Origin: Arcicella rigui
GTDB lineage: Bacteria; Bacteroidota; Bacteroidia; Cytophagales; Spirosomataceae
DNA: 64,000 nucleotides
Assembly: GCF_034929435.1 (NCBI RefSeq)
Contig: NZ_JAYFUM010000015.1
Location: forward strand, 96,278 to 160,277
Reading direction: 5' to 3'
Shown: in pieces, positions 8,830 to 18,209 of the stretch
Layout: every line of letters begins with the position of its first letter
Position numbering within the stretch: the first letter of the stretch is position 1
The notes under the pieces: model-generated
The model's database searches: none
Seen by the model: the letters and a program-made list of their open reading frames with translations, nothing else
Told to the model about the DNA's origin: nothing
Position numbers and translations under genes: made by a program

Positions 8830-11800
8830 TATTCTTCTTCGGGTTGAGGGAAACTATCAATTGAATGAACAAAGTCTTCTGATAATGAATCTTCATCTTC
8901 GTTTTTAATCAGCTTACGACCGTCGGCCAAAGTACCAAAAATGTAGTACAAGCCCGGCACGATAATTACACCGAAAACTGTTCCGAAAAGCATACCACCA
9001 AGTGCCGATGCTCCGATGGTATGGTTACCAATTGCCCCAGCACCATGTGCCAGAATCAGCGGAATCAAACCTGCGATGAAGGCAAAAGATGTCATTAAAA
9101 TCGGACGGAAACGTACTTTTGCTCCTTCGATAGCCGCTTCCATTACTGTAAAACCTTGCTTGTGTTTCATCATAGCAAATTCTACAATCAAAACCGCATT
9201 TTTACCCAGCAAACCTACCAACATCACAAGCCCTACTTGTGCATAAATATCGTTTGCCAAGCCCATCAATTTGAGTAACAAAAACGAACCAAAAATACCA
9301 GCAGGAAGTGAGAAAATTACCGACAGTGGAATCAAGAAACTTTCGTACTGTGCCGACAATACAAAATACACAAACACTACTACGATTAAGAAAATGTAAA
9401 TGGCTTCATTGCCACGAAGTGTTTCGTCTTTTGAAAGTGCCGCCCAGTCAATATCAAAGCCTTGTGGTAAGGTTTCTTTGGCTACTTCTTGAATCACTTT
9501 AATCGCTTCACCACTACTGTATCCTTTCGCAGGAGCACCTCTGATGGCGGCTGTATTATACATATTGTAGTGGTTGATTTCGTTTGCACCTTGTACTTTT
9601 TTGATTTTCATAAAGGCAGAAAACGGCACCATTTCATCACGATTATTTTTCACATACAGTTTTAAAATATCCGTCGGAAGTCTTCTGTATTCTGGTGCAG
9701 ACTGCACGAATACTTTAAAGAAACGTTGGAATTTAATAAAACCGAGTTCGTAAGTACTACCAATAAAAATCGACAAAGTATTCATCGCATTTCCGATAGA
9801 AACACCTTTTTGCATTGCCAATTGGTTATCTATTTCGATTTCATACTGTGGATAATTGGCACTAAAGAAAGTAAATAAACCTGTTAGCTCTTTACGTTTT
9901 CCCAGTTCTTTCATGAAATCATTTTTTACTCTTTCCAATTGTTTATAGTCACCAGAGTTGGTTTTATCTAACAATTGTAAGGCAAAACCACCTGCTGCAC
10001 CATAACCCGGCACTGCTGGCGGGTCGAAGAATTCAATGGTTGCTCCCGGTATTTCTTTGGCTTTTTCTTCCAATTCATAAATGATTTCGTTTACAGAATG
10101 TTTACGTTCATCCCACGGTTTAAGGTTAATCAAACAAGTACCAGCGTTTGAACCTCTACCTTCTGTAAGTACCTCATAACCAGCGATTGAAGAAACCGAT
10201 TGTACCCCTTCTACTTGCTGAATAATTTCTTGGAGTTTTCCAGAAATATCATTGGTTCGTTCCAAGGTTGACCCCGGAGGTGTTTGAATAATGGCGTAAA
10301 TCATCCCTTGGTCTTCTGAAGGAATAAAGCCCGAAGGTAAAATATTAGTAATACCCAAAATTCCACAACTGAAAGCAATTAATATACCAAACGTAAGTAC
10401 TCTACGATTTACGATTAATCTCAACAAACCTACGTACTTACCCGTCAGTTTTTCAAAACCGCTGTTGAAACTATCCAAAGCTCTATTTAACCACGTTTTC
10501 TTTCTTGGTTTTCCATGATTATTTTTCAAAATCATGGCACAAAGTACTGGCGTAAGCGTAAGTGCAACGAAACCTGAAATCACGATTGAGGTTGCCATCG
10601 TAATCGCAAATTGTCGATAGAAAATCCCTACTGGTCCAGTCATAAAAGCTACTGGAACGAATACGGCTGTCATCAATAAAGTAATGGCAATGACCGCACC
10701 GCTGATTTCTCCAATTACTTTTCTTACGGCATTGTAGGGCGACAGATGTTCTTCTTCCATCTTGGCATGGACGGCCTCGACGACGACGATAGCATCATCG
10801 ACCACAATACCAATCGCTAACACAAGGGCAAAAAGCGTAATCATGTTGATTGTCAGCCCGAAAAGTTGCATAAACATAAATGCACCAATCAAAGAAACAG
10901 GCACGGCAATCGTAGGAATCAGCGTTGAACGCCAGTCACCCAAAAAGACAAACACTACCAATGCCACCAAAATAAAGGCATCTCGTAAAGTATGAATTAC
11001 GTTTTCGGTTGAAGCATCAAGGAAGTTAGAAACGTCGTAACTAATTTCATAATCCATTCCCGGAGGGAAAGATTTTTTCAACTGCTCCAATTGTGCTTTT
11101 ACTTTGCCGATTACCTCACTGGCATTACTACCATAAGTTTGTTTCAAGACAATCGCTGCCGATGGATGTCCGTTTAGGTTAGAATAAATATCATAATATT
11201 CACTACCTAATTTTACTTCTGCCACATCTTTTAAGCGAAGAATCTCACCGTTTGGATTCGCTCTGATGATTACATTTTCGTATTCTTCGGGTTTACTAAA
11301 TCTATCTGAATACGCCAAAACATACTCTAAAGCCTCCGAACGGCTACCGTCGCCCCTACCTATACGTCCAGCTTTACCAATCACACTTTGGTCGTTGAGG
11401 GCTTCCATTACTTCATCGGGCGAAATCTTATAAGCACGCATACGGTCGGGGTTCAACCACACACGCATAGCGTACTGGCGGCTACCCAAGATTTTTGCTT
11501 GACCTACACCACTAATCCTCTGTAATTCAGGAATCATGTTAATCCCTGCATAGTTAAAAAGAAACTTCATGTTGGCGTTTTTGTCCTTACTGAACAAATT
11601 AACGTACATCAACATACTTGGCATAATCGGAGTAATTACTACCCCTTCTCTTTGTACTAATGTCGGAAGTTTGTTTGTGACTTGTTGTACACGGTTTGAA
11701 ACCTGTACTAAGGCTTCGTCGGGGTCAGTTCCCAAGTTGAATACAATTTGGATATTGGCTTCACCCGCACTGGTAGCATCTGAGGTCATGTATTTCATAC

Positions 11801-12020
11801 CCCAAGCACCGTTGATTGATTGTTCCAAAGGAATAATCACTGATTCTGCCAGTGATTTGGCACTTGCACCCGGATAAGATGCAGAAACCATTACCATCGG
11901 AGGAGCAATTGAGGGAAACTGCGAAGTTGGCAGTGTCTTAATTGCCAGTACGCCCATAAAAATAATAACGAGCGATAATATGATGGCTAATACTGGCCTC
12001 TTAATGAATTTATTAAACAT
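8829..12020 (-). CDS. RND multidrug efflux pump, HAE-1 (AcrB/MexB) family
   Basis: Inner-membrane proton-driven pump of 1063 residues, the normal length for the family. It starts MFNKFIKRPVLAIILSLVII. It has the duplicated 12-helix layout with two large periplasmic loops and the TM4 proton-relay aspartate pair in GIVVDDAIVVVEAV. The second half repeats the pattern (GLLGKNAVLIVEFA), and FDPPAVPGYGAAGGF is a typical HAE-1 porter-domain motif. This points to hydrophobic or drug-like substrates more than to heavy-metal (CusA) pumps. It lies 26 bp after the adaptor gene and overlaps the channel gene, so the three form one operon. Confidence 0.96.
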   Translation of the reverse strand: MFNKFIKRPVLAIILSLVIIFMGVLAIKTLPTSQFPSIAPPMVMVSASYPGASAKSLAESVIIPLEQSINGAWGMKYMTSDATSAGEANIQIVFNLGTDPDEALVQVSNRVQQVTNKLPTLVQREGVVITPIMPSMLMYVNLFSKDKNANMKFLFNYAGINMIPELQRISGVGQAKILGSRQYAMRVWLNPDRMRAYKISPDEVMEALNDQSVIGKAGRIGRGDGSRSEALEYVLAYSDRFSKPEEYENVIIRANPNGEILRLKDVAEVKLGSEYYDIYSNLNGHPSAAIVLKQTYGSNASEVIGKVKAQLEQLKKSFPPGMDYEISYDVSNFLDASTENVIHTLRDAFILVALVVFVFLGDWRSTLIPTIAVPVSLIGAFMFMQLFGLTINMITLFALVLAIGIVVDDAIVVVEAVHAKMEEEHLSPYNAVRKVIGEISGAVIAITLLMTAVFVPVAFMTGPVGIFYRQFAITMATSIVISGFVALTLTPVLCAMILKNNHGKPRKKTWLNRALDSFNSGFEKLTGKYVGLLRLIVNRRVLTFGILIAFSCGILGITNILPSGFIPSEDQGMIYAIIQTPPGSTLERTNDISGKLQEIIQQVEGVQSVSSIAGYEVLTEGRGSNAGTCLINLKPWDERKHSVNEIIYELEEKAKEIPGATIEFFDPPAVPGYGAAGGFALQLLDKTNSGDYKQLERVKNDFMKELGKRKELTGLFTFFSANYPQYEIEIDNQLAMQKGVSIGNAMNTLSIFIGSTYELGFIKFQRFFKVFVQSAPEYRRLPTDILKLYVKNNRDEMVPFSAFMKIKKVQGANEINHYNMYNTAAIRGAPAKGYSSGEAIKVIQEVAKETLPQGFDIDWAALSKDETLRGNEAIYIFLIVVVFVYFVLSAQYESFLIPLSVIFSLPAGIFGSFLLLKLMGLANDIYAQVGLVMLVGLLGKNAVLIVEFAMMKHKQGFTVMEAAIEGAKVRFRPILMTSFAFIAGLIPLILAHGAGAIGNHTIGASALGGMLFGTVFGVIIVPGLYYIFGTLADGRKLIKNEDEDSLSEDFVHSIDSFPQPEEE

Positions 12021-12046
12021 ATTATTAGTTTTTTGAATCGTTATTA

Positions 12047-13138
12047 CTACTCAGCGTACACTCTTAAATTATTCAACACCTGCTTAGGGTCTTGATAGTC
12101 GTAAGTAATTTTCGTATTATCTTTTACTTTACGGATTCCTTCAAGAAGTATCTTGTCGTTTTCTGTTAAACCGTCTTTGATGACATACAAATCGGGCATC
12201 TCAGCACTGACGGTAATCTCCCGAGACCTTGCGATATTGTCTTTCCCCACTACATATACGTACTTCTTTTCCAATACTTCAAAGGTGGCTTTCTGAGGAA
12301 TAATAATGGCATTCTTGAATGGTACAACCATTTCAATATTACCAGTTTCGCCATGACGTAAAAGTCCTTTTGGATTAGGGAAAGTTGCTCTGAAAGCGAT
12401 ATTACCTGTTTCATTATTGAAGTCGGCTTCAATCGTTTCAACAATGCCCGGATACTCAAATAACTGATGATTCGCCATCGACAAGTTTACTTTCATCAAT
12501 TTGTTTCCTTGCGTAGTTGCCTTATAGTTAAGGTATTCCGCTTCTTGAACGTTGTAATACACCCACATTTTACTGTTGTCAGAAAGCGTAGTAAGTAAAT
12601 CGCCTTCTTCTAAAAGACTACCCAGTCTTACCTGAAAATGGTCGATGATTCCATCAAAAGGAGCTCTGATTTCGGTAAAACCTAAGTGTACTTTCGCAAC
12701 AGCTAATTCAGCTCTGGCTTTGTCTAATTTTGCTTTCGCCAAGGCTAACTCATTACGAGACACGATATTACTGTCTGCCAACAATTTGGTGTTTTTGTAT
12801 TCTACCTCCACAAAATTGGCTTCAGCTTCGGCTTTTTGTACTTCTGCTTGATATTGCACAGGTAGAATTTGAAATAAAAGCTGTCCTTTTTTTACAAACT
12901 TACCTTCGTCCACAAAAATTTGCTTTAAATAGCCTCTTTCCAATGCTCTGAGTTCGATGTGCTGGATGGCATGAATCTGACACACATACTCATTCGTCAC
13001 AGTAGTATCTTTTCGGATTGGACTCGTCACCAACAACTTGGTGTCTTCTTTTTTTTCTTCATCTTTTTTGGATTCACAGCTTGTATGGCACAACAAAGCA
13101 CCCAAGCTCATGATGATGAGATGTCTTTTCATAATCAT
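12047..13138 (-). CDS. RND efflux periplasmic adaptor (membrane fusion protein)
   Basis: Links the inner-membrane pump to the outer-membrane channel. It has 363 residues with a lipoprotein-like N-terminus (SLGALLCHTSC, an imperfect lipobox). The lipoyl half-motifs (ERGYLKQIFVDEGKFVKKGQ and FTEIRAPFDGIID) flank a coiled-coil hairpin rich in Ala, Glu and Lys. Beta-barrel and membrane-proximal domains follow (VPFKNAIIIPQKATFE). A second in-frame ATG two codons later (13132) is an equally plausible start. It precedes the pump by 26 bp. Confidence 0.93.
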   Translation of the reverse strand: MIMKRHLIIMSLGALLCHTSCESKKDEEKKEDTKLLVTSPIRKDTTVTNEYVCQIHAIQHIELRALERGYLKQIFVDEGKFVKKGQLLFQILPVQYQAEVQKAEAEANFVEVEYKNTKLLADSNIVSRNELALAKAKLDKARAELAVAKVHLGFTEIRAPFDGIIDHFQVRLGSLLEEGDLLTTLSDNSKMWVYYNVQEAEYLNYKATTQGNKLMKVNLSMANHQLFEYPGIVETIEADFNNETGNIAFRATFPNPKGLLRHGETGNIEMVVPFKNAIIIPQKATFEVLEKKYVYVVGKDNIARSREITVSAEMPDLYVIKDGLTENDKILLEGIRKVKDNTKITYDYQDPKQVLNNLRVYAE

Positions 13139-13296
13139 TTTCTTTAAAAATAAATTTTACAGGAGTTTTTTAGATAGCATAGAGCATAACAAAGCATATA
13201 GTGCTAAGTATCAGCCTATTAATTTTTGATAATTAATAATGAAATTTGAATAACAAGAAGAGGTGGCAAAATCAAATTGCCACAAAGAGTATTATA

Positions 13297-13725
13297 TCAT
13301 ATTCTGAAAACACGGAATACGACAAATAATTTATTAAGAGGATACTGTGAAAAATGCTTACCGAAATGTAAGACTTGAGAAGTATTAAATAAGAAAAGTT
13401 TTGTGTACCAGTTGTAAAAATAAGCAGAGTGAAAGTAAGCTTTTGCAATATTTTTTTTGTGTGAAGCTATACATTCTTTTTCATCCTCTTCATGTTCTTC
13501 GCTGTAACCGTAAACTATGTTTACACGATTGTCAAATGAAGTAGAAGTAGCAACAGATGTTAAGTTACGATGTTGTGTATTTAAACTGGCGTGTCTCGTA
13601 TCTTTACGAGGCTTGATAGGCGAATAAAAGGCACTATCCTTTTGCTTTTGAGCGTGCAGATGATTGGTAACGCCCAGCAAAAGAATACATATAGAGAGGA
13701 GATATTTTGATATTGCCTTTATCAT
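13297..13725 (-). CDS. small exported protein of unknown function ahead of the efflux operon
   Basis: A 142-residue ORF with a good signal peptide (KYLLSICILLLGVTNHLHAQ). No family is recognised. The middle is charged with an acidic/His/Cys patch (SEEHEEDEKEC) and the C-terminus is aromatic. It lies 158 bp upstream of the adaptor gene on the same strand, with no terminator visible between, so it may be the first gene of the efflux transcript. Small exported proteins with His or acidic clusters often accompany metal-efflux operons, but here that is inference. It could also be a lineage-specific orphan. Confidence 0.5.
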   Translation of the reverse strand: MIKAISKYLLSICILLLGVTNHLHAQKQKDSAFYSPIKPRKDTRHASLNTQHRNLTSVATSTSFDNRVNIVYGYSEEHEEDEKECIASHKKNIAKAYFHSAYFYNWYTKLFLFNTSQVLHFGKHFSQYPLNKLFVVFRVFRI

Positions 13726-14173
13726 GGGGGCTAAAGTAATCTACGATGTTTATTTGTACAAACCTTTTAATCATTTTTTTTTAATAAACAATGATTTTTC
13801 TTATATTTTTCATATTATTTCTTTTATAATTTAATAAATTTTTCAAACGGCTTTTGTTTGGCTTAAGAAAAAGTTGAAAAAAAGCCACTTTATAACTCTG
13901 TTTATTTGTAAAATATTGTAAGCATAGAAAGCCGAAAAAGCTTATGGTTAAAGGTTTCGAAAGTTATCTATTCAAAGTACAGATAAAAGAGTAAAAATTC
14001 ACTTTTCATTACTCTTTTGAATTCTCCAATTTATTAGAAACAATCTTGAAGATTAGGTTTTATAGATAAACTTGATTCATAAAAAATTCTTAATACTCTC
14101 CAGAACTTATAATTACAAATAGAGATATTTTAATATACTTTATCGGTAAACTAATTAAAGTATTTTGTATTTT
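13726..14173. other. AT-rich intergenic region
   Basis: About 450 bp between the divergent efflux operon and the toxin-antitoxin-like unit. It is very AT-rich, with no coding ORF, no strong hairpin and no shared repeat seen. It should contain the promoter of the efflux operon, but no clear TTG-N19-TAnnTTTG match was found for it. Confidence 0.4.
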
Positions 14174-14203
14174 TTGTAAAAAAAAGGTGTAAAGCTAAAT
14201 TTG
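14174..14203 (+). promoter_or_regulatory. Bacteroidota-type promoter of the toxin-antitoxin-like pair
   Basis: TTG (14174-14176), a 19-nt spacer and TAAATTTG (14196-14203) match the consensus exactly. The predicted transcript start is near 14210, shortly before the first gene, and supports the pair as an independent transcription unit. Confidence 0.7.
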
Positions 14204-14273
14204 TAAAAGCCAACTAATTAGGAATTAGTATTTAATGAATTACATTTGTTCTGATGATTTAAACAAAATTCTC

Positions 14274-14447
14274 ATGGAAGCAAATCAAATTAAACTTTTA
14301 GCTTCGCTGGCTAAAAAAATCAAATCTGAGAGAAAAGAAAGAGCTAAAGTTGTAGCCTCTTTGCAGTCTGCCAAAATCCTAACAAAAAATGAAAACTTTA
14401 CGGGCCATTACAGTAATCTAAAAAAAGTTGTTAATATTTCTGCCTAA
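14274..14447 (+). CDS. small putative antitoxin
   Basis: A 57-residue basic protein starting MEANQIKLLASLAKKIKSER; an in-frame ATG at 14235 would give 70 residues, but the extra N-terminus looks unrelated. It has a helical, Lys/Arg-rich first half, then VASLQSAKILTKNENFTG, which looks like a compact helix-turn element, and ends NLKKVVNISA. No named family is recognised. It stops two bases before the next gene begins, the usual antitoxin-then-toxin arrangement, and both share a promoter and a terminator. From memory, similar short proteins are often found directly before homologues of the next gene; this cannot be checked here. Function is inferred from context only. Confidence 0.6.
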   Translation: MEANQIKLLASLAKKIKSERKERAKVVASLQSAKILTKNENFTGHYSNLKKVVNISA

Positions 14448-14449
14448 TA

Positions 14450-15082
14450 ATGTATAACAGAAGACCCAATTTAATGCTTGGTTTTCATGGATGTGATGAA
14501 TTTGTAAGAAACGAATTAGTTAATAACCCTGATATTGTAAAAAAGAGTCAAGAAGCTTTTGATTGGCTTGGAAATGGTTTTTATATCTGGGAAAATAATT
14601 ATCAACGTGCTTTTCAATGGGCTTTAGATAAACAAGCAAGAGGCATAATACAAACTCCATCGGTTGTTGGAGTTGTTTATCAACTTGATTATTGCTTAGA
14701 TTTTACAGATTCAGAGTTTATTCCTATTCTTTCATCGTACTATGAATTGATGAAAGATGACTTACTTTTTGCTGGTAAAACCCTACCTAAAAACAAAGAT
14801 TTACCTAAAGATAAGTACCATGATTTGATTTTGAGGGAATTAGACTGTGCGGTTATAGAGTATTTACACCAAAAAATCAGTGAACAAATTGCTGAAGATA
14901 TAGCTTTAAAAGGCTTTAGTGAATTAAAACATTTTGATACCGTAAGAGGTATTTTCACTGAAGGAGGACCTGCATTCGAGGGTGCGGGCATTCAAACTAA
15001 AAATCATATTCAAATTTGTATCAGAAATTTGAATTGCATAAAAGGTTTTTTTATTCCACGAAAGGAAACAAAATTTCCGTAA
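14450..15082 (+). CDS. putative ADP-ribosyltransferase-like toxin (GFHGCD family)
   Basis: A 210-residue protein without signal peptide or membrane helix. Three blocks recall the ADP-ribosyltransferase (DUF3990-like) fold: LGFHGCDEFV at residues 10-19 (His-Gly as in the H-type NAD site), DWLGNGFYIWENNYQRAFQW near 38-57 (the G-x-[FY] strand with following helix), and a C-terminal EGAGIQTKNHIQICIRN strand-turn-strand that could carry the catalytic Glu. It follows the small basic protein by two bases and its stop codon lies inside a terminator hairpin. Most likely a toxin acting on NAD or modifying a host macromolecule. The fold assignment rests on motif resemblance; no experimentally known homologue is recognised. 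Confidence 0.6.
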   Translation: MYNRRPNLMLGFHGCDEFVRNELVNNPDIVKKSQEAFDWLGNGFYIWENNYQRAFQWALDKQARGIIQTPSVVGVVYQLDYCLDFTDSEFIPILSSYYELMKDDLLFAGKTLPKNKDLPKDKYHDLILRELDCAVIEYLHQKISEQIAEDIALKGFSELKHFDTVRGIFTEGGPAFEGAGIQTKNHIQICIRNLNCIKGFFIPRKETKFP

Positions 15083-15111
15083 GTATCAATCTCTGATTCT
15101 TACGGAAATTT
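15071..15111 (+). terminator. terminator overlapping the toxin stop codon
   Basis: A 13-bp perfect stem AAATTTCCGTAAG/CTTACGGAAATTT (15071-15083, 15099-15111) ends in a T-run. The TAA stop of the upstream gene (15080-15082) lies in the left arm. By symmetry it can also serve the convergent oxidoreductase gene. Confidence 0.8.
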
Positions 15112-15133
15112 TACTTTTCAATGGTTAAAAGCT

Positions 15134-16597
15134 CTACAAATTCCAACCCTGACGATACTCTCGCTTCACAAACTGATTTGCTTCGTCGAAATTGGTAATT
15201 TTCATTTCTTTACCATCCCAAAGCAGTTTCTTTCTTCCATTGTAGTCATATTCTTGTAACCATTGCTTGTCTTTTTTAGGAGTACGGAAGAAGTAACTTC
15301 TAATCGCTAAATTTCCCATCAAAACTGCCTCAGACATTGGGCCTGAGTAATCAAATGATGAACTCAAAGGCTTATGCTTTCCGTAGCCATCTCTACAAGC
15401 TTGTAACCATTGCTGATAATGTCCTGCTCCGTCTGCACCTACAACTCTTTCAATTGTAATGGGTAGTTTTTCACCTTTTGCTTTTAGGCTTTCACTTCCC
15501 CAAAGTGTTGGATTTGAACCATACACACCGCACATCATTACACCTTTTGTTCCCATTAATAATACACCGCCACTCCAGTCGCCTAATTTTACATCAGCAG
15601 GAATTTCTTCTGGACGCTCAGGCATCAATCCGCCATCATACCAAGTCATTTTTACATCAGACTTTCCTTTTCTTGGGAATTTCAAATGAATCATTGAAGC
15701 GGCTGGATAACTTTCTGGGAAATACCCTTCTTTGAAAGGCCCCGTCCAAGCTGTATTAGCAATACTACATTCTACTTCTGAAGGATACCCCAAACCTAAT
15801 ACTCTGTACGGTGGGTCCATCATGTGGCAAGCCATATCGCCCAAAGAACCTGTTCCGTAATTTACCCAACCTCTCCAGTTGAAAGGATGATAATCTGGTT
15901 GGTAATCTTCCCACGGTGCAGGCCCAAGCCATAAATCCCAATCTACTTCTTTGGGTACTTCTACTTTGCCTGTTGGTTTAGCAATACCTTGCGGCCAAAC
16001 AGGGCGGTTTGTCCAAACATGTACTTTTGATACTTCACCAATCAAACCTGCTTTATACCATTCCATCATTCTTCGTACACCATCGCCCGAAGAACCTTGG
16101 TTTCCCATTTGCGTTACTACTTTTTGCTGAACAGCGGCTTCGGTCATTTTACGTACTTCGTAAATATTATGAGCCAAAGGTTTTTGTACATACACGTGTT
16201 TCCCCAAACTCATAGCTGCCATTGCCGAAACATAGTGAGTGTGGTCGGGCGTAGAAACGGTCACGGCATCAATATTATCTTTTTCTTTTTCCAACATAAT
16301 GCGGAAATCCTTATACTTTTTAGCCGCTGGGAATTTCTCGACCGATTGCTTCATTTGGCGGTCGTCTATATCACAAAGTGCTGCAATGTTATTACGTCCG
16401 CTGTCATAAGCTCCCATAATATCCGACCAACCTTTTCCTCCACAACCGATGGCTGCAATGTTGAGTTTATCGGAAGGAGCAATGAAGCCCTTTCCTCCTA
16501 AAACATGGCGAGGTACAATGTAGAAACCCGCCATTGCTAATGAGCTTTTCTTGAGAAAATCCCGTCTTGAATTGTTTTCCATAGTTTGATTTTCCAT
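15134..16597 (-). CDS. Gfo/Idh/MocA family oxidoreductase with Tat signal
   Basis: NAD(P)-dependent sugar or cyclitol dehydrogenase-like protein of 487 residues. The N-terminus carries a twin-arginine signal (NSRRDFLKKSSLAMAGF), so it is exported folded through the Tat system, whose tatC gene is at 48.3 kb. The Rossmann motif AAIGCGGKGWSD follows, then VTVSTPDHTHYVSAM and the family lysine motif HVYVQKPLAHN. The rest is the bacteroidetal Gfo/Idh C-terminal domain. An internal ATG five codons downstream is an alternative start. Substrate is unknown. Exported members in Bacteroidota typically act on carbohydrates. Single-gene unit. Confidence 0.93.
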   Translation of the reverse strand: MENQTMENNSRRDFLKKSSLAMAGFYIVPRHVLGGKGFIAPSDKLNIAAIGCGGKGWSDIMGAYDSGRNNIAALCDIDDRQMKQSVEKFPAAKKYKDFRIMLEKEKDNIDAVTVSTPDHTHYVSAMAAMSLGKHVYVQKPLAHNIYEVRKMTEAAVQQKVVTQMGNQGSSGDGVRRMMEWYKAGLIGEVSKVHVWTNRPVWPQGIAKPTGKVEVPKEVDWDLWLGPAPWEDYQPDYHPFNWRGWVNYGTGSLGDMACHMMDPPYRVLGLGYPSEVECSIANTAWTGPFKEGYFPESYPAASMIHLKFPRKGKSDVKMTWYDGGLMPERPEEIPADVKLGDWSGGVLLMGTKGVMMCGVYGSNPTLWGSESLKAKGEKLPITIERVVGADGAGHYQQWLQACRDGYGKHKPLSSSFDYSGPMSEAVLMGNLAIRSYFFRTPKKDKQWLQEYDYNGRKKLLWDGKEMKITNFDEANQFVKREYRQGWNL

Positions 16598-16801
16598 TGC
16601 CCAATGGAAATCTTTTAAAGCTTTTACGGGTTCAAATGGGCAAAATGAACCTGTTGTTTTTAGTTTTTTAGTTGAATGATTCTTTGATACTTATATCAAA
16701 TAGCTAAAGATAAAAGACTTGAAATTAGCTTTTGTACTGTGATATAATGAACGGATTTTTGTTATTTTGAAAAAGATTATAAAACACTTCATGACAATTT
16801 T

Positions 16802-17923
16802 ATGAAAATTGAAACCCTTGCGATACAGTCAACACAAATGCACGATGCCAATGCAGGTGCTGTTATTTCACCCATTTATTTATCTACTACTTTTGAGCGA
16901 GAAACCGATGGCTCATATCCACACGGTTATATTTATTCAAGAGCTGATAACCCAAACCGCCAATTACTTGAAAAAAGTATCGCTTTACTCGAAAACGGAG
17001 CTGTTGGATTAGCTTTTGCTTCGGGAATGGCAGCGACAACAGCTTTATTTCAAAGTTTAAAATCAGGCGACCATATCATTACGCCCGACGATGCTTACTT
17101 TGCTACGAATGTATTAATCACAGAAGTATTCGGACAATGGGGTTTGTCTATGACAACTGTGGATATGACAGATTTGGAAGCCGTAAAATCTGCCATCCAG
17201 CCCAATACTAAATTATTTTGGATAGAAACGCCTTCAAATCCACAATTGAAAATTGCCGATATTCAAGCCATTAGTGAAATCGCAAAAGGAATCGGGGCTT
17301 TAGTAGCCGTTGATAATACTTGGGCAACGCCCATTTTACAAAGACCTTTAGACTTAGGGGCTGATATTGTGATGCACTCGACCACCAAGTATTTTGGCGG
17401 ACACAGCGACGTATTAAGTGGTGCGTTAATCATCAAAGAAGAAGGTGAATTATCGAATAAATTAAGAACGATTCAGAAATTAACGGGGGGAGTTCCTTCG
17501 CCTTTTGAATCGTGGTTGGTGGCAAGAGGTATCAAAACTTTAGCTTTAAGAGTAAAAGCACAAACAGAAAATGCTGGAAAATTAGCTGATTTCTTAAGTA
17601 CTCATTCACAAATTGAAGCAGTACATTATCCAGGTTTAACAACACATCCGCAATATGAAATTGCTAAAAAACAAATGCTGGGCGGTTTCGGAGCGATGCT
17701 TTCAGTACAAGTAAAAGGCGATGCCAAAAATGCGATGGCAGTAACGGGAAAACTTAAACTCTTTACAACAGCAACCAGTTTAGGCGGTGTTGAAAGTTTA
17801 ATCGAACACAGAAAATCAGTAGAAGGGCCAAACAGTCCAACACCTGACAATTTACTTAGAGTATCGGTAGGTTTAGAAAATATAGAAGATTTGATAGACG
17901 ATTGGAAGGAAGCTTTGAGATAA
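16802..17923 (+). CDS. PLP-dependent trans-sulfuration enzyme (cystathionine gamma-synthase/lyase type)
   Basis: Cys/Met-metabolism PLP enzyme, 373 residues, full length. It shows YSRADNPNRQLLEKSIALLE (phosphate-binding Tyr/Arg region), FASGMAATTALF, VDNTWATP and the Schiff-base lysine in MHSTTKYFGGHSDVLSG (Lys196). The C-terminal SLGGVESLIEHR is typical. The family includes cystathionine gamma-synthase, cystathionine lyases and methionine gamma-lyase, and sequence alone does not decide between them. Single gene, followed by an intergenic dyad and a terminator; no SAM riboswitch is seen upstream. Confidence 0.92.
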   Translation: MKIETLAIQSTQMHDANAGAVISPIYLSTTFERETDGSYPHGYIYSRADNPNRQLLEKSIALLENGAVGLAFASGMAATTALFQSLKSGDHIITPDDAYFATNVLITEVFGQWGLSMTTVDMTDLEAVKSAIQPNTKLFWIETPSNPQLKIADIQAISEIAKGIGALVAVDNTWATPILQRPLDLGADIVMHSTTKYFGGHSDVLSGALIIKEEGELSNKLRTIQKLTGGVPSPFESWLVARGIKTLALRVKAQTENAGKLADFLSTHSQIEAVHYPGLTTHPQYEIAKKQMLGGFGAMLSVQVKGDAKNAMAVTGKLKLFTTATSLGGVESLIEHRKSVEGPNSPTPDNLLRVSVGLENIEDLIDDWKEALR

Positions 17924-17959
17924 ATATGAGTTATGAATTAGGACTGTAAGATTAAAAGT

Positions 17960-18050
17960 AATTTCTGATTTGGGATTTCTGATTTCGGATATAAAGACCT
18001 TTTTAAAAAATCTTAAATCCGACATCACAAATCACAAATCCGAAACTTTT
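17960..18050. repeat. imperfect long dyad (GATTTCGGAT family)
   Basis: Two ~36-nt halves (TTTCTGATTTGGGATTTCTG and AATCCGACATCACAAATCAC regions) are imperfect inverted copies around an A/T-rich centre. A shorter relative lies at 50793-50837. It sits between genes with no coding content. Confidence 0.6.
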
Positions 18051-18083
18051 ATAATTTTTCTAAAGAACTAAACAAAACCTTAC

Positions 18084-18112
18084 AAGGAGGCTTCGCAAGA
18101 GCCTCCTTTTTT
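18084..18112 (+). terminator. rho-independent terminator
   Basis: A 9-bp stem AAGGAGGCT/AGCCTCCTT (18084-18092, 18100-18108) is followed by a T-run. It lies 160 bp after the trans-sulfuration gene and immediately before the acyl-CoA dehydrogenase promoter. Confidence 0.8.
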
Positions 18113-18165
18113 GTGTTCAATAGAAAATAATTTTATAAAATTGTTATGCAAGCATACTATTTTTA

Positions 18166-18173
18166 TATATTTG
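18166..18173 (+). promoter_or_regulatory. -7 element of the acyl-CoA dehydrogenase promoter
   Basis: TATATTTG matches TAnnTTTG and lies 36 bp before the ATG at 18210. No TTG occurs at 19 nt upstream (TTA instead), so the match is partial. It lies within the upstream extension of the open frame, which argues against the earlier in-frame start at 18111. Confidence 0.45.
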
Positions 18174-18209
18174 AGCATTAATCTCAAAAAACTAAAAACC
18201 GTATCTACT

